Source: Planctomycetaceae bacterium
GTDB lineage: Bacteria; Planctomycetota; Planctomycetia; Gemmatales; Gemmataceae
NCBI GenBank assembly: GCA_013823135.1
Contig: PNLP01000049.1
Location: forward strand, 1-51,744
Length of the DNA stretch: 51,744 bases
Direction: 5' to 3'
A program made the position numbers and the translations under genes. Positions 8,102-18,353 of this stretch are shown one piece after another. Below the pieces are notes generated by a model, which did not search any database, had not been told where the DNA came from, and saw only the letters and a list, made by a program, of their open reading frames with translations. Each line of letters opens with the position of its first letter. Positions within the stretch are counted from its first letter, which is position 1.

Positions 8102-11100
8102 ATGTCCATCGCTCGTCACCACAACGAATGGCTTTCGCTCGTGCCGAACTCGGGGCCGTTCCTGAGTCTGCCCGTGCTGAAGGATGCGTTTCCGCAGGGA
8201 ATCGACGCCCACGATCCGGACCACACTCGTCGGCTGCGCATGGCCTTCGAGGAATGGGACGACAACCAGACGGGGCGACGGCCTGACCCGGCGATTCATC
8301 GAGCGTGGGTGAAACTGGTTCTGGATGAGACGCTGAGTTACGCCGAACTGCTCGCCGAGAAACAGGCGATTCCGGAAACGCTCAAAAGCGAGATCGCCGA
8401 GTACGGGGAAACACTGAGGCCCGATTGGGTCGTCAACGATCCGGCCACCAAGAAAGCCCGGCTGCTCGTGCAGGTTTATCCACGGTCGCAGGCACTCGGT
8501 AAGCCGGTGGCGGCGTCCCGGTGGAAGACATCGCCCGATACCCGCATGATGCAACTGCTGCACGACACGGGCATCCGCCTTGGGATCGTGACCAACGGCG
8601 ATCACTGGATGCTGGTCAACGCCCCGAAGAATGAAACGACCGGCTACGCTTCCTGGTACGCAAACCTCTGGTTGGAAGAACCGATCACGCTGCGAGCGTT
8701 TCGCACGTTGCTTTGCGCCGACCGACTCTTCAGTGTGCCACCGAACGAAACGCTCGATTTGAAAGATGGCCTGCTCGACCGAAGTGCAAACGATCAGCAG
8801 GAAGTCACCGATCAACTCGGTTATCAAGTCCGCAAAGCCGTTGAAGTCTTGATCCAGTCGCTCGACAAAGCCGATCAGGACCACGGGCGGAAGCTGCTCG
8901 CCGACGTGAGTGAAAAGGCGCTCTATGAATCTGCACTCACCGTCATGATGCGGCTCGTGTTCCTGTTCTGTGCCGAAGAACGTGAACTGCTGCTCCTCGG
9001 CGATGACCTTTACGACCGCAATTACGCTGTCAGCACTCTGCGGGAACAACTGCGGGCCACCGCTGACCAGTTCGGCGAAGAAATCCTCGGCCTACGTTAC
9101 GATGCCTGGGTTCGCCTGCTGACCACGTTCAGGGCTGTGTACGCCGGAGCGAAGCATGATCGGCTCAAACTCCCGGCTTACGGCGGCAGTCTTTTCCATC
9201 CCGACCGCTTCACGTTTCTCGAAGGTCGGGCGGCTGGCACCAGTTGGAAAGACACCCAGGCCACGCCGCTGCCGGTGAGCAACCGAACGGTGCTGCACTT
9301 GCTCGAAGCCCTTCAGGTGCTTCAGGTGCGGTTGCCGGGTGGCGGTGCGCCAGAAGCCCGCAAGTTGAGCTTCCGAGAACTCAACATCGAGCAGATCGGA
9401 CACGTCTACGAGGGGTTACTCGACCACACCGCTAAGCGTGCCACCGAACCGATGCTCGGGTTGCAAGGGACACGAGACAACGAACCCGAAATCCCGCTGG
9501 CCGAACTGGAGAAGGTCGCTGCCAAGGGGGAGAAGGAACTGCTCGACTTCCTCAAAGAGCAGACAGGCCGTTCGACGGTCAATCCGATCAAGAAAGCTCT
9601 CAAGGCCGAGATCGACGATCAACTCACTGGTCGGTTCCGCACCGCATGCCAGGGCGACGAACTGTGGAAGCGGGTGAAGCCGTTCGCTGGGTTGGTGCGA
9701 CTCGATACGGTCGCATATCCGGTCGTCATCACAACGGGCAGCGTCTTCGTCACTGCTGGGACCGACCGCCGTTCCAGCGGCACGCACTACACGCCCCGCA
9801 GCCTCACCGAACCCATCGTTCAGTACACACTCGAACCGCTCGTTTACATTGGCCCCGCCGAAGGTTCGCCCAAAGAGCAATGGAAACTGAAGTCCGCTCG
9901 GGAACTGCTCGCACTCAAAATTTGCGATATGGCGTGTGGGTCCGGTGCTTTCTTGGTGCAGGTGTGTCGCTATCTGGCCGCTCGGTTGCTCGAAGCCTGG
10001 GACGATGTGAAGCGGACGAATCCGGACACGGTGCGGATCACGCCCGAAGGCCAGCCGTCTACCGGGCAACCGGGTGAAATGCTGATCCCCGACGATCCCG
10101 ATGAGCGGTTCACCTACGCCCTGCGAATCGTTGCCCAGCGGTGCCTGTTCGGTGTGGACAAGAACCCCCTCGCCGTAGAGATGGCAAAGTTGTCGCTGTG
10201 GCTGCTCACGCTCGCCAAGAACATGCCGTTCGAGTTCCTCGATCACGCCATCCGCCACGGTGATTCACTCGTCGGCATTCACACTCTCGACCAACTCCGC
10301 AACTTCAGTCTTGATGGCAAAGGAGACGACCGACGAGTGGTGTTGGCCTACCTGGACGACAAGATCAAAGAGGCCATCGCCCTGCGCCACAAATTGACGG
10401 AGATGCAGGCTAACACGGTTGAGGAAGTCGAAGCGCAAGAGCGAATGCTGGAGGAGGCGAACGAGAAGATAGACCGGCTCAAGTGCAGTGCCGACCTGCT
10501 GATCTCGGCTGAGTTCGTTCCCGGCTCCGCTGTCGCCAAGGAATCCGCCAGAGACGATGCGGCTGTGAAGGTTGCCGTGCATTTCAACAACAGCGATTTG
10601 CCAATATTTCGCCAGGAAGTTCAGAAGGCGCTCGGTGGTCAGGTGACGTTTCACTGGCCTCTAGAGTTCCCTGAAGTGATGATCGAACGGGGCGGGTTCG
10701 ATGCATTTGTGGGAAACCCGCCGTTCATGGGCGGGAGCAAGATATCGGACGCTTTGAGTAACGAATATCGAGCATATCTGGTTCACCATCTTGCACACGG
10801 ACAACGAGGGACGGCGGACCTTTGCGCATATTTTTTACTCGTCGGGGCCGCTCGCTTAAGAATCGGCGGAACATTTGGATTTATTACGACAAATTCAATT
10901 GCAGAAGGATTTACCCGAGAAGTTGGACTTGCCCAAATTGTACATTTCAAGTTCAGTATTTATTTCGCTATTCGTAGTTCTCCCTGGCCCGGAACGGCAA
11001 GTTTGGAGATTTCTCAATTATGCGCAGTAAAGGAGCTGTGGTCTGGCTCACACACACTGGATTCTCTTCCGGTTTCAGGAATCACGTCCTACCTAACAGA

Positions 11101-12637
11101 GAAGGAGGCAACAAGTGAGCCACCCCACTCACTTCAGGGAAATGTTAACAAAGTGTTTAAGGGGCACAATGTATACGGTCTCGGATTCGTGCTTCAGCCC
11201 GAGGAAGCGAAGAAGCTACTCGATGCCGACCCCAAGTATTCGGAGGTGATATTTCCGTATCAGATTGGTGCTGACCTCAATAGCCAACCCGACCAAATAC
11301 CTGAGCGTTGGGTAATTAACTTTCGTGACTGGACGCTTCGAGAGGCCGAAGAGTACCCATTAGCTTTGACCATCGTTCGTGACCGAGTAAAACCTGAAAG
11401 AGACAACAACAATCGCTCAGCGAGGCGGGACAATTGGTGGATTTATGGCGATTACGCTTCTGGCCTTGAGAAGGCGATTCGTGGCAAAGATTCTGTACTG
11501 GTGAGGGCACGTATAGCAAATATACATTCAATGGTTATTGTTCGTACTGACAGAGTGTTTAATGAGAAAGTTCTTGTCTTCATTGATTGCCCGTTCTCGG
11601 TCATGCAATCGACAATCCACGAAGTGTGGGCAAGGCATTTTAGCTCGACACTTCGTACTGACATGCAATACACTTCCACGCAGTGTTTTGACAATTTCCC
11701 ATTTCCGCCCGAATGCCCATTCGCCCATCAAGCAGGCACCCAGTACCACGACTATCGTGCAAAGACCATGCTGAGTCGGAAAGAAGGGCTGACGAAGACC
11801 TACAACTGCTTTCACGATCCCTCCGAAACGGGCGGCGATATCCAAAAACTCCGGGAACTTCACGTCCAGATGGATCGGGCCGTTGCCGCAGCCTACGGGT
11901 GGATCGGCTTAAACCTCGATCACTGCTTCCACGAAACGAAACAGGGCGTTCGGTACACGATCAGCGAAGCCGCCCGACGGGAAGTTCTTGCTCGCCTGCT
12001 CAAACTGAACCACGAGCGCTATGCTGAGGAAGTAAAGCAAGGGTTGCACGACACGAAGAAGAAACCGAAAGCCGCTTCAACGCCCAAACCCTCAACGGCG
12101 AAGGTCGTCCCGACGCTCTTCAGCGATGATGCCACGTTCCCCAGCACGGAACGAGACAGCTACCTTTGCGGGCTTGTGTGCGACCTAGTTGCAGCCGAAC
12201 CTGGCCTCCCTGTGTCGGCGTATGTCGATAGCCTCGTGATTGCGTTGGGCTACAAGCGGCACAAGCGACTTTTGACCGGACGAGACGCCACCAAGTTTGC
12301 CAAGTTGTGCAAGGGCACGCCGTTGGCGTCGTGGACTGCCACCGACAAAATCCCGTGGGCCGAAATGATGAACCTTTTGCATCAACGCAAGGCCATCGAG
12401 CCGGAAGGCCAGATGCTCCAAGCCGGGGCGCAGTTGGCCGAAGTTCGGAAGTCGTACCAAGATGTCGCACCGGAACTGGTCGCCCTGCTTCGCAAGGCAT
12501 CAACGGAGTTGCGTAACCTTCAGGCACAGGTCGGCTTCGAGGACACAGGGACGCCCAATGTCATTCCGGCAGAGAAGGCCGAGATTTTCAAGGCGTTTGT
12601 TAAAGACAGAGATCAGTGGTACGGAGTGGCAGCGTGA
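8102..12637 (+). CDS. drmMI: DISARM N6-adenine DNA methyltransferase DrmMI
   Basis: A 1511-aa class I N6-adenine methylase of the large PglX/type IIG-like kind. SAM motif I is DMACGSGAF at residues 609-617, and catalytic motif IV is NPPF at 872-875, in the order of a gamma-class enzyme. The ~550-residue N-terminus includes helical segments. The C-terminal part carries the target-recognition region (about 880-1210), with the typical FTREVGL and SSPWPGTASLEIS motifs, then a helical tail. It should mark host DNA so that DISARM spares it. Bases about 10,730-11,700, coding that recognition region, are clearly AT-richer than the rest of the gene. The next gene starts inside its stop (GTGA). No nuclease PD-ExK motif was evident. 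Confidence 0.9.
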   Translation: MSIARHHNEWLSLVPNSGPFLSLPVLKDAFPQGIDAHDPDHTRRLRMAFEEWDDNQTGRRPDPAIHRAWVKLVLDETLSYAELLAEKQAIPETLKSEIAEYGETLRPDWVVNDPATKKARLLVQVYPRSQALGKPVAASRWKTSPDTRMMQLLHDTGIRLGIVTNGDHWMLVNAPKNETTGYASWYANLWLEEPITLRAFRTLLCADRLFSVPPNETLDLKDGLLDRSANDQQEVTDQLGYQVRKAVEVLIQSLDKADQDHGRKLLADVSEKALYESALTVMMRLVFLFCAEERELLLLGDDLYDRNYAVSTLREQLRATADQFGEEILGLRYDAWVRLLTTFRAVYAGAKHDRLKLPAYGGSLFHPDRFTFLEGRAAGTSWKDTQATPLPVSNRTVLHLLEALQVLQVRLPGGGAPEARKLSFRELNIEQIGHVYEGLLDHTAKRATEPMLGLQGTRDNEPEIPLAELEKVAAKGEKELLDFLKEQTGRSTVNPIKKALKAEIDDQLTGRFRTACQGDELWKRVKPFAGLVRLDTVAYPVVITTGSVFVTAGTDRRSSGTHYTPRSLTEPIVQYTLEPLVYIGPAEGSPKEQWKLKSARELLALKICDMACGSGAFLVQVCRYLAARLLEAWDDVKRTNPDTVRITPEGQPSTGQPGEMLIPDDPDERFTYALRIVAQRCLFGVDKNPLAVEMAKLSLWLLTLAKNMPFEFLDHAIRHGDSLVGIHTLDQLRNFSLDGKGDDRRVVLAYLDDKIKEAIALRHKLTEMQANTVEEVEAQERMLEEANEKIDRLKCSADLLISAEFVPGSAVAKESARDDAAVKVAVHFNNSDLPIFRQEVQKALGGQVTFHWPLEFPEVMIERGGFDAFVGNPPFMGGSKISDALSNEYRAYLVHHLAHGQRGTADLCAYFLLVGAARLRIGGTFGFITTNSIAEGFTREVGLAQIVHFKFSIYFAIRSSPWPGTASLEISQLCAVKELWSGSHTLDSLPVSGITSYLTEKEATSEPPHSLQGNVNKVFKGHNVYGLGFVLQPEEAKKLLDADPKYSEVIFPYQIGADLNSQPDQIPERWVINFRDWTLREAEEYPLALTIVRDRVKPERDNNNRSARRDNWWIYGDYASGLEKAIRGKDSVLVRARIANIHSMVIVRTDRVFNEKVLVFIDCPFSVMQSTIHEVWARHFSSTLRTDMQYTSTQCFDNFPFPPECPFAHQAGTQYHDYRAKTMLSRKEGLTKTYNCFHDPSETGGDIQKLRELHVQMDRAVAAAYGWIGLNLDHCFHETKQGVRYTISEAARREVLARLLKLNHERYAEEVKQGLHDTKKKPKAASTPKPSTAKVVPTLFSDDATFPSTERDSYLCGLVCDLVAAEPGLPVSAYVDSLVIALGYKRHKRLLTGRDATKFAKLCKGTPLASWTATDKIPWAEMMNLLHQRKAIEPEGQMLQAGAQLAEVRKSYQDVAPELVALLRKASTELRNLQAQVGFEDTGTPNVIPAEKAEIFKAFVKDRDQWYGVAA

Positions 12638-14658
12638 CCCGAAAGGCGGCGAAGACCGACAGCAAACGCACTTCTCCCTTGATCTGGGTGAAGCAGGTGA
12701 CGCTGTATAAGTCGATCTCGCCGGTCGAGGAAATCCGCACCATCCACTTCACTCCGGGCTTGAACATCGTTCAAGGCAAGTCCGATGACTCAGCCCTGGA
12801 TTTCGAGTCCGGGCACGGCAACGGCAAAACGACTTTATGCCGACTGATTCGATACTGCCTGGGGGAAAAGACGTTCGGCCAACAGCATGTGGTCGCTGAG
12901 GTCAAACATTGCTTCCCGAACGGGTACATTGGCGCAGTCATCGTTGTGGATGGCGAGGAGTGGGCGGTGCTGCGGACACTCGGAACGCACCGAAAGGAAT
13001 ACGCCCAGCAAGGAGGGAACCTGACCGAACTCGCTAAGGCAAGCGGCAGGCAGTCGTACTCGGAATTCGTGAAGCGAATCCAGGAAGTCGGCCTTTCGAG
13101 GCTCAAACAGCGAGAAGTCCTGTCCGGTGGCGAGGCAATCCAATGGCTGCATGTGTTGGCACTTTGTAGCCGGGATCAAGAGAGCCGGTACGACCGCTTC
13201 TGGAACGTGCGTCCCACTCGTAGCGATTCAGGACTCTCGAAGTTCACCAAGGCTGATGTGTCCCTCTGCGTGCGGGCGATGTTGGGTATTCTCGACATTA
13301 GAGAACCGCAGATATTGAAACGCCTGGATGCGTTGGAGTCCGATCTCAAGCAACTGCGTGTGAAGATTGCGGACAAGGCTGGGGAGCCTGCGTTTCACAT
13401 CGCTCAACTTCGCACCCGACTCCTCAATGACTACGGTGTGGCCCAGGCGGACACAGCTTCACTGATCGAAGGCGAGCTTTACGGTCTTCCGCAAATGCGG
13501 GACACCCGCCTCTCGAATCTTCGGGATGAGGCCAAGGAGATCGAAGGGAAGATCGCCGACCTCGACACGCAGATCAACGGAGCGACGGCGAGGCTCAATG
13601 AAATCCACGAGGAGCAGGAAACGAAAGTGACAGCGAAGGAAGTCACCGCCACGGGTTCTGCCGTTCTCGAACAATCCACAAGCCCGGAAAGCCAACGCCA
13701 GACGATCTTGGAGAAGATGGACAGGCTTTGTCCGTCCGGCGAACTGGCTCGGAATTGCGATAAGGTCAAGGAACGGCTTGCAGAACTGGATGACCAGATA
13801 GCGAAATCGAAGCCAACCGATTCGCAACGACAGGCGCTCAAAACGGTTCAGAAGCGTGACCAAGTGGAAGCCGGATTGGGCGATGAAGCGAAACGACCTG
13901 GGAACGAACTCGAACAAATCCGGGCAAGGTTGAAGCAACTCAACGACGAGAAAAACACGTTCTTGGTGCGCCGTGGCCTCGTCAGCGAATGGATGCGATT
14001 GATTCCGCAGGTCACGAACAACTTGCTGAGGTGGTCCAGAATTGAGCAAGGCGAAGAACCGAACCAGGAACTCACGACGCTCCGCTCACAGGAAAAGCAA
14101 AACGTCGATGAGGCCGAGCAACTGAAGCAGGAGTTGACGGAATTGCTGGCAAAGCAGAACGAACGGGTACAGCAATTCCGAGAGCGATTCCACGGCCTCG
14201 TCCAGCGAGCGATAAACACCACTTTCAAAGGCGTCGTCGCCGTGGAGAGAGAAGAAATCGCATTTCGTATCAGCCGGGAACGGTCGTTGTCTGGCGAAGC
14301 GTATGAAACGCTCTCTGTTCTGCTGGCCGACATTGCGATCCTCATGGAGAGTTTCTCGGAAACGGTTTGCCATCCCGGATTGCTCATTCACGACAGCCCA
14401 AGGGAGGCCGACCTCAACGTGCGGCTTTACGAGCGGATGCTGGAAACTGCGTTTTCGCTGATGTCCGATGGGCTGGGCGAGACGCCGTACCAATACATCG
14501 TGACCACGACGACTCAGCCAGCCGAATCTCTTCGTTCCGCAAAGGTGACGAAAGAAGTGTTGAGCGGTGGCAGCGGGTCGTTGTTCAGGATGCAACTGGA
14601 GATGAGTCAGAACGACGCTGAAGAATCGACTCTCTTCGAGAACGACGCAGACTTCTGA
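12634..14658 (+). CDS. SMC/RecN-like coiled-coil ATPase in the DISARM operon
   Basis: A 674-aa protein from GTG 12634, which overlaps the drmMI stop (GTGA) and has GGAG 8 nt upstream. An ABC-type Walker A, GHGNGKTTL, lies at about residues 60-70 after the usual IHFTPGLNIVQGKS strand. The middle (about 225-510) is a long heptad-rich coiled coil with many Glu, Lys and Gln. The C-terminal head has LSGEAYETL, resembling an ABC signature, then LLIHDSPREADLN as a Walker B-like segment. The layout matches RecN/SbcC/DUF2326-like ATPases. An additional LSGGE lies before the coiled coil. It presumably binds DNA ends or the DISARM complex. It is not one of the canonical five DISARM genes, so its contribution is inference from operon position. 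Confidence 0.7.
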   Translation: MTRKAAKTDSKRTSPLIWVKQVTLYKSISPVEEIRTIHFTPGLNIVQGKSDDSALDFESGHGNGKTTLCRLIRYCLGEKTFGQQHVVAEVKHCFPNGYIGAVIVVDGEEWAVLRTLGTHRKEYAQQGGNLTELAKASGRQSYSEFVKRIQEVGLSRLKQREVLSGGEAIQWLHVLALCSRDQESRYDRFWNVRPTRSDSGLSKFTKADVSLCVRAMLGILDIREPQILKRLDALESDLKQLRVKIADKAGEPAFHIAQLRTRLLNDYGVAQADTASLIEGELYGLPQMRDTRLSNLRDEAKEIEGKIADLDTQINGATARLNEIHEEQETKVTAKEVTATGSAVLEQSTSPESQRQTILEKMDRLCPSGELARNCDKVKERLAELDDQIAKSKPTDSQRQALKTVQKRDQVEAGLGDEAKRPGNELEQIRARLKQLNDEKNTFLVRRGLVSEWMRLIPQVTNNLLRWSRIEQGEEPNQELTTLRSQEKQNVDEAEQLKQELTELLAKQNERVQQFRERFHGLVQRAINTTFKGVVAVEREEIAFRISRERSLSGEAYETLSVLLADIAILMESFSETVCHPGLLIHDSPREADLNVRLYERMLETAFSLMSDGLGETPYQYIVTTTTQPAESLRSAKVTKEVLSGGSGSLFRMQLEMSQNDAEESTLFENDADF

Positions 14659-14732
14659 CCGAAGGCGACAACGAAAAGCAGTGGCCCGACCGACGCAGCA
14701 CAGGCGACCAGATCGAGGGGAGCTAGATTCCA

Positions 14733-17700
14733 ATGGCCGAAACACTGAAGCCCACCATCTCGCCGCTCCAACTTCGAGACGAACTCGAAGCGATGGTGAT
14801 GAAAGAACTGCTCGGACCCGGCAGCGAAGATGAGGAGATCATCCAGTCGCCGGGTACTCGATACTTCGTCGGCGTTCTGGCACCTCGCAAACGTGCAGCG
14901 GCACACGCTGCTCCTTCTGCGGCCACGAAACCCACCGAGGAGGACGAGGAAGAGGCTGATGGCGAAGCACCCGACAACGATGAACTGGCGCTCGGCGGCA
15001 AGGACACGACACAAGACGGCACGACCGATCAAGCACCGGCTCAGGACAAGGCACTCATCCCGTCATCCTTCGGCATGACGTTTTCCCTCGACCTCGAAAC
15101 CAAAGTAATCCTCGTGTCGGCGGGTTGGGGGCACTACCTGAAACTGCCCAGCGAGTACCTGCGCACAAAAACCGGCGAATCGAAGGTGGTTTGGAAGCGG
15201 CACCCTCGAGGGGGCAAGCACCGCCTGAAACTTATCGAAGGGCCGGTTCAGCCGATTGTCGTCGATAACAACTGCCCCGATGTCGTCGTTCAGGGGTTGA
15301 TCCGCAAACGCAACGATCACTGGTGCGTCACCCTGTTCCTGATTAACGACCAGCAGGAGCCGGAGAAGACCAAGGACACGGCTTGGGTGTTCCAACCGGA
15401 ACTGACTGCCGAGGGCGTGGACGGTGCGGCGGTCATCCACAAACGGCACACGGTTCTCGAACTCAGCGGCACAGACCCTACCGTGAAGGCCGAGAACGAC
15501 CTGTTGGCGATGCTGTATCGCCGCCACGTTGAGTTCGCTGTCGGGCATGGAATCGGTGTTCACGTCGATGGCTCACCCGACCCGAACCACGCCATCAAAG
15601 TCCGCACCAAGGTTGTGCCGAGTTACGAGATTCCCAAGACGACCCCGCCACGACCCGAAGATGCCGAGGTAAATCCGGCGTTCGCCAAACTGGAGGGGTT
15701 GGTCCTCGACATGAAGGTGTTGGCGGAAACGCAGCCGAAGCAATACCGTCCGAAACTGAAGCCGCTCATCGAAGCATACCAGGACTGGATCGACCGAGAG
15801 GAGAAACGGATCGCTGATCCCGCCGAGGGGTTGGCGAACTTCAAACTGGTCGCACCGCAAGCGATTGCTCGATGCCGCTCCACGTTGAAACGAATCGAGG
15901 CGGGATTGGACCTGCTCGACGCCGATCCGCACGCCGCCCAAGCGTTCCAGTTCATGAACCGGGCGATGTGGCTCCAGCGAAAACACACGCTGTTTGCAGC
16001 GCAGGTTCGCCGGGGTGACGAGAAACCCGACATGGAAACCTTAGATGTTCCCGAACACCGCTCGTGGTATCCGTTCCAGCTTGCCTTCGTGCTGCTGAAC
16101 CTGCCGGGCATCACGAAGTTCGACCACCCGGAACGCAGCGAATCGCCTGAAGCCGTGGCTGATTTGCTTTGGTTCCCCACGGGCGGCGGGAAGACCGAAG
16201 CGTACCTCGGCCTGACGGCGTACACGCTTGGCTTGCGGCGTCTCCAGGGAGTGATCGAAGGTCGATCCAGCGAGAACGGTGTCACGGTTCTGATGCGGTA
16301 CACGCTACGGTTGCTGACACTTCAACAGTTTCAACGTGCTGCTGCCCTGATTTGTGCGTGCGAGGACATCCGCCGAACGGCGTTAAGCAACGGCGATCCC
16401 CGTTGGGGGAAGACGCCCTTTCGCATCGGGCTGTGGGTCGGCGGCAGTACGACCCCAAACTGGAACAGCGATTCGGACGAGGCGGTCAAGGCGGCGCATG
16501 CGGGCAAGAAAACTTCTGGTGCTGTTGGGGGTGTGGGGTCGCCACATCAACTCACGAACTGCCCGTGGTGTGGCACGAAGATTGATCCCGGCAGGCACAT
16601 CAAGGTCGAGAAGTACGCCGAAGGTGCTTGCCGCACGCTGATCTACTGTGGTGCGCAGTTCGGTCAGTGTAAGTTCTCGAAGACAGAAGCGCCAGGCGAG
16701 GGACTGCCGGTGATGGTGGTGGACGAGGAAATCTATCGCCGCCTTCCATCACTCCTGATTACCACAGTCGATAAGTTCGCTCAAATGCCGTGGAACGGTT
16801 CGGTGCAGATGCTCTTCGGACAGGTAGATGGCTACTGCGAGCGGCACGGTTTCCGTTCTCCGCATCTGGCAGACGCATCCGAAGAACTCGGAGTCAACGG
16901 CGTCCACAAAGCGAAGGGAGCGTTACCATCTGCGAAGGTGCTTCCCCAGAACCCGCTCCGGCCACCCGATCTCATCATTCAGGACGAGTTACACCTCATC
17001 AGCGGGCCACTCGGCACACTCGTCGGGCTTTACGAGACGGCAATCGACCACCTCTGTACCTGGGAAGTGAAGGGTAAGAAGGTCCGACCCAAGGTAATTG
17101 CTTCGACGGCAACGATCCGGCGGGCTGGGGATCAAGTTCATGCCCTGTTCCTCCGAAAGCTGAACGTGTTCCCGCCCACGGGCCTGGAGATCGGCGACAA
17201 CTTCTTTTCGCTGCAACGCAAGTCGAGCGAGAAGACGCCAGGGCGGAAGTACATCGGCATCTGCGCCCCCGGCCGTCGTCTCAAAGCGGCCCTGATTCGG
17301 GTGTACGTTGCCTTCCTCTCCGCCGGTCAAGTCTTGTTCGACAAGCACGGCCTCGACGCCGACGCATGGATGACGCTCGTGGGTTACTTCAACAGTTTGC
17401 GGGAACTCGGCGGCATGAAACGGCTGGTCGATGACGACGTGCGATCCCGTCTCCGAAAGATGGCGGATCGGGGTCTTGCGAACCGAACCCTCTATACGCC
17501 TGACACGGTGAAAGAACTGACTTCACGGCTCGGCTCGACGGCTATCCCCGAGACGCTTGACCTTCTGGAGAGCCGCTTCGACCCGACGATCTTCGATGAG
17601 ATCAAAAACCACAAACCGGGGAGTCCGTACATCGCCCGCCCGCTGGACGTGTTACTCGCCACGAACATGATTTCGGTGGGCGTGGACGTGCCCCGGTTGG

Positions 17701-18353
17701 GGCTGATGGTGGTGGCCGGTCAACCGAAGACGACTGCGGAATACATCCAGGCCAGCAGCCGGGTTGGTCGAAAGCACCCCGGCCTTGTCTGCACGGTTTT
17801 CAATTGGGCGAGGCCACGGGACTTGTCGCACTACGAAACATTTGAGCATTACCACAGCACTTTCTACAAGCACGTTGAGGCGCTTTCGGTCACGCCATTC
17901 TCGGCAGGTGCCACGAGTCGGGGGTTGACGGCGCTCCTGGTGTCGTTGATCCGACAACCCGGTGGTGAGTTCAACTCGAACGACAAAGCCATGCTGATGG
18001 CGACGAATCGAAACCATCAGTACGTCACCGACGCAATCGAGGCAATCGTCCGACGGGCCGAGTTGATTGCGGGAAAAGTGGCAGCTGATGAGGTCCGTCA
18101 GCAACTCAAGAGCAAGATGGACAAGTGGCAGAAGCTCGCCCAGGGGGCGAGCAAGGGAAGTTTACTCGGTTACGAGGCGAAGAAGGACGGCGTAACAGTC
18201 GGGCTGCTCCGCAAACCGAGCATCGAAACCTGGAGCGAGTTCACCTGCCTGAACTCACTGCGAGACGTTGAACCGACGGCAAACCTGATCCTCGACGATT
18301 TCAATCTGGATGACGACGGCGAAACTGCTGAGGAAGAGGGGGCCGCATCGTGA
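14733..18353 (+). CDS. drmA: DISARM helicase DrmA
   Basis: A 1206-aa SF2 helicase. Walker A FPTGGGKT has its Lys at residue 487. The DExH box is the unusual DELH (751-754), inside DLIIQDELHLISG. The C-terminal helicase lobe has NMISVGVDVPRLG and ASSRVGR, with Arg1010 and Arg1013. A zinc-binding insert starts CPWC at 610-613. These are the features of DrmA, which pairs with DrmB to form the DISARM core that loads on foreign DNA. The N-terminal ~450 residues are not recognisable by motif. The 74-nt gap before it is the largest in the operon; the start at 14733 has GGGGAG upstream. Its stop is overlapped by drmB (GTGA). Confidence 0.92.
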   Translation: MAETLKPTISPLQLRDELEAMVMKELLGPGSEDEEIIQSPGTRYFVGVLAPRKRAAAHAAPSAATKPTEEDEEEADGEAPDNDELALGGKDTTQDGTTDQAPAQDKALIPSSFGMTFSLDLETKVILVSAGWGHYLKLPSEYLRTKTGESKVVWKRHPRGGKHRLKLIEGPVQPIVVDNNCPDVVVQGLIRKRNDHWCVTLFLINDQQEPEKTKDTAWVFQPELTAEGVDGAAVIHKRHTVLELSGTDPTVKAENDLLAMLYRRHVEFAVGHGIGVHVDGSPDPNHAIKVRTKVVPSYEIPKTTPPRPEDAEVNPAFAKLEGLVLDMKVLAETQPKQYRPKLKPLIEAYQDWIDREEKRIADPAEGLANFKLVAPQAIARCRSTLKRIEAGLDLLDADPHAAQAFQFMNRAMWLQRKHTLFAAQVRRGDEKPDMETLDVPEHRSWYPFQLAFVLLNLPGITKFDHPERSESPEAVADLLWFPTGGGKTEAYLGLTAYTLGLRRLQGVIEGRSSENGVTVLMRYTLRLLTLQQFQRAAALICACEDIRRTALSNGDPRWGKTPFRIGLWVGGSTTPNWNSDSDEAVKAAHAGKKTSGAVGGVGSPHQLTNCPWCGTKIDPGRHIKVEKYAEGACRTLIYCGAQFGQCKFSKTEAPGEGLPVMVVDEEIYRRLPSLLITTVDKFAQMPWNGSVQMLFGQVDGYCERHGFRSPHLADASEELGVNGVHKAKGALPSAKVLPQNPLRPPDLIIQDELHLISGPLGTLVGLYETAIDHLCTWEVKGKKVRPKVIASTATIRRAGDQVHALFLRKLNVFPPTGLEIGDNFFSLQRKSSEKTPGRKYIGICAPGRRLKAALIRVYVAFLSAGQVLFDKHGLDADAWMTLVGYFNSLRELGGMKRLVDDDVRSRLRKMADRGLANRTLYTPDTVKELTSRLGSTAIPETLDLLESRFDPTIFDEIKNHKPGSPYIARPLDVLLATNMISVGVDVPRLGLMVVAGQPKTTAEYIQASSRVGRKHPGLVCTVFNWARPRDLSHYETFEHYHSTFYKHVEALSVTPFSAGATSRGLTALLVSLIRQPGGEFNSNDKAMLMATNRNHQYVTDAIEAIVRRAELIAGKVAADEVRQQLKSKMDKWQKLAQGASKGSLLGYEAKKDGVTVGLLRKPSIETWSEFTCLNSLRDVEPTANLILDDFNLDDDGETAEEEGAAS

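Noticed and set aside
7817..9049. 410-aa minus-strand open frame
   Set aside because: Antisense to the peptidase-like gene and drmMI, both of which have clear motifs.
8102..12637. BREX or Pgl system instead of DISARM
   Set aside because: The methylase is PglX-like, but PglZ, BrxC and the Lon-like or PglW partners are absent, while drmA, drmB, drmC and drmD are all present.
13459..14049. 196-aa minus-strand open frame
   Set aside because: Antisense to the coiled coil of the SMC-like ATPase; low-complexity composition.
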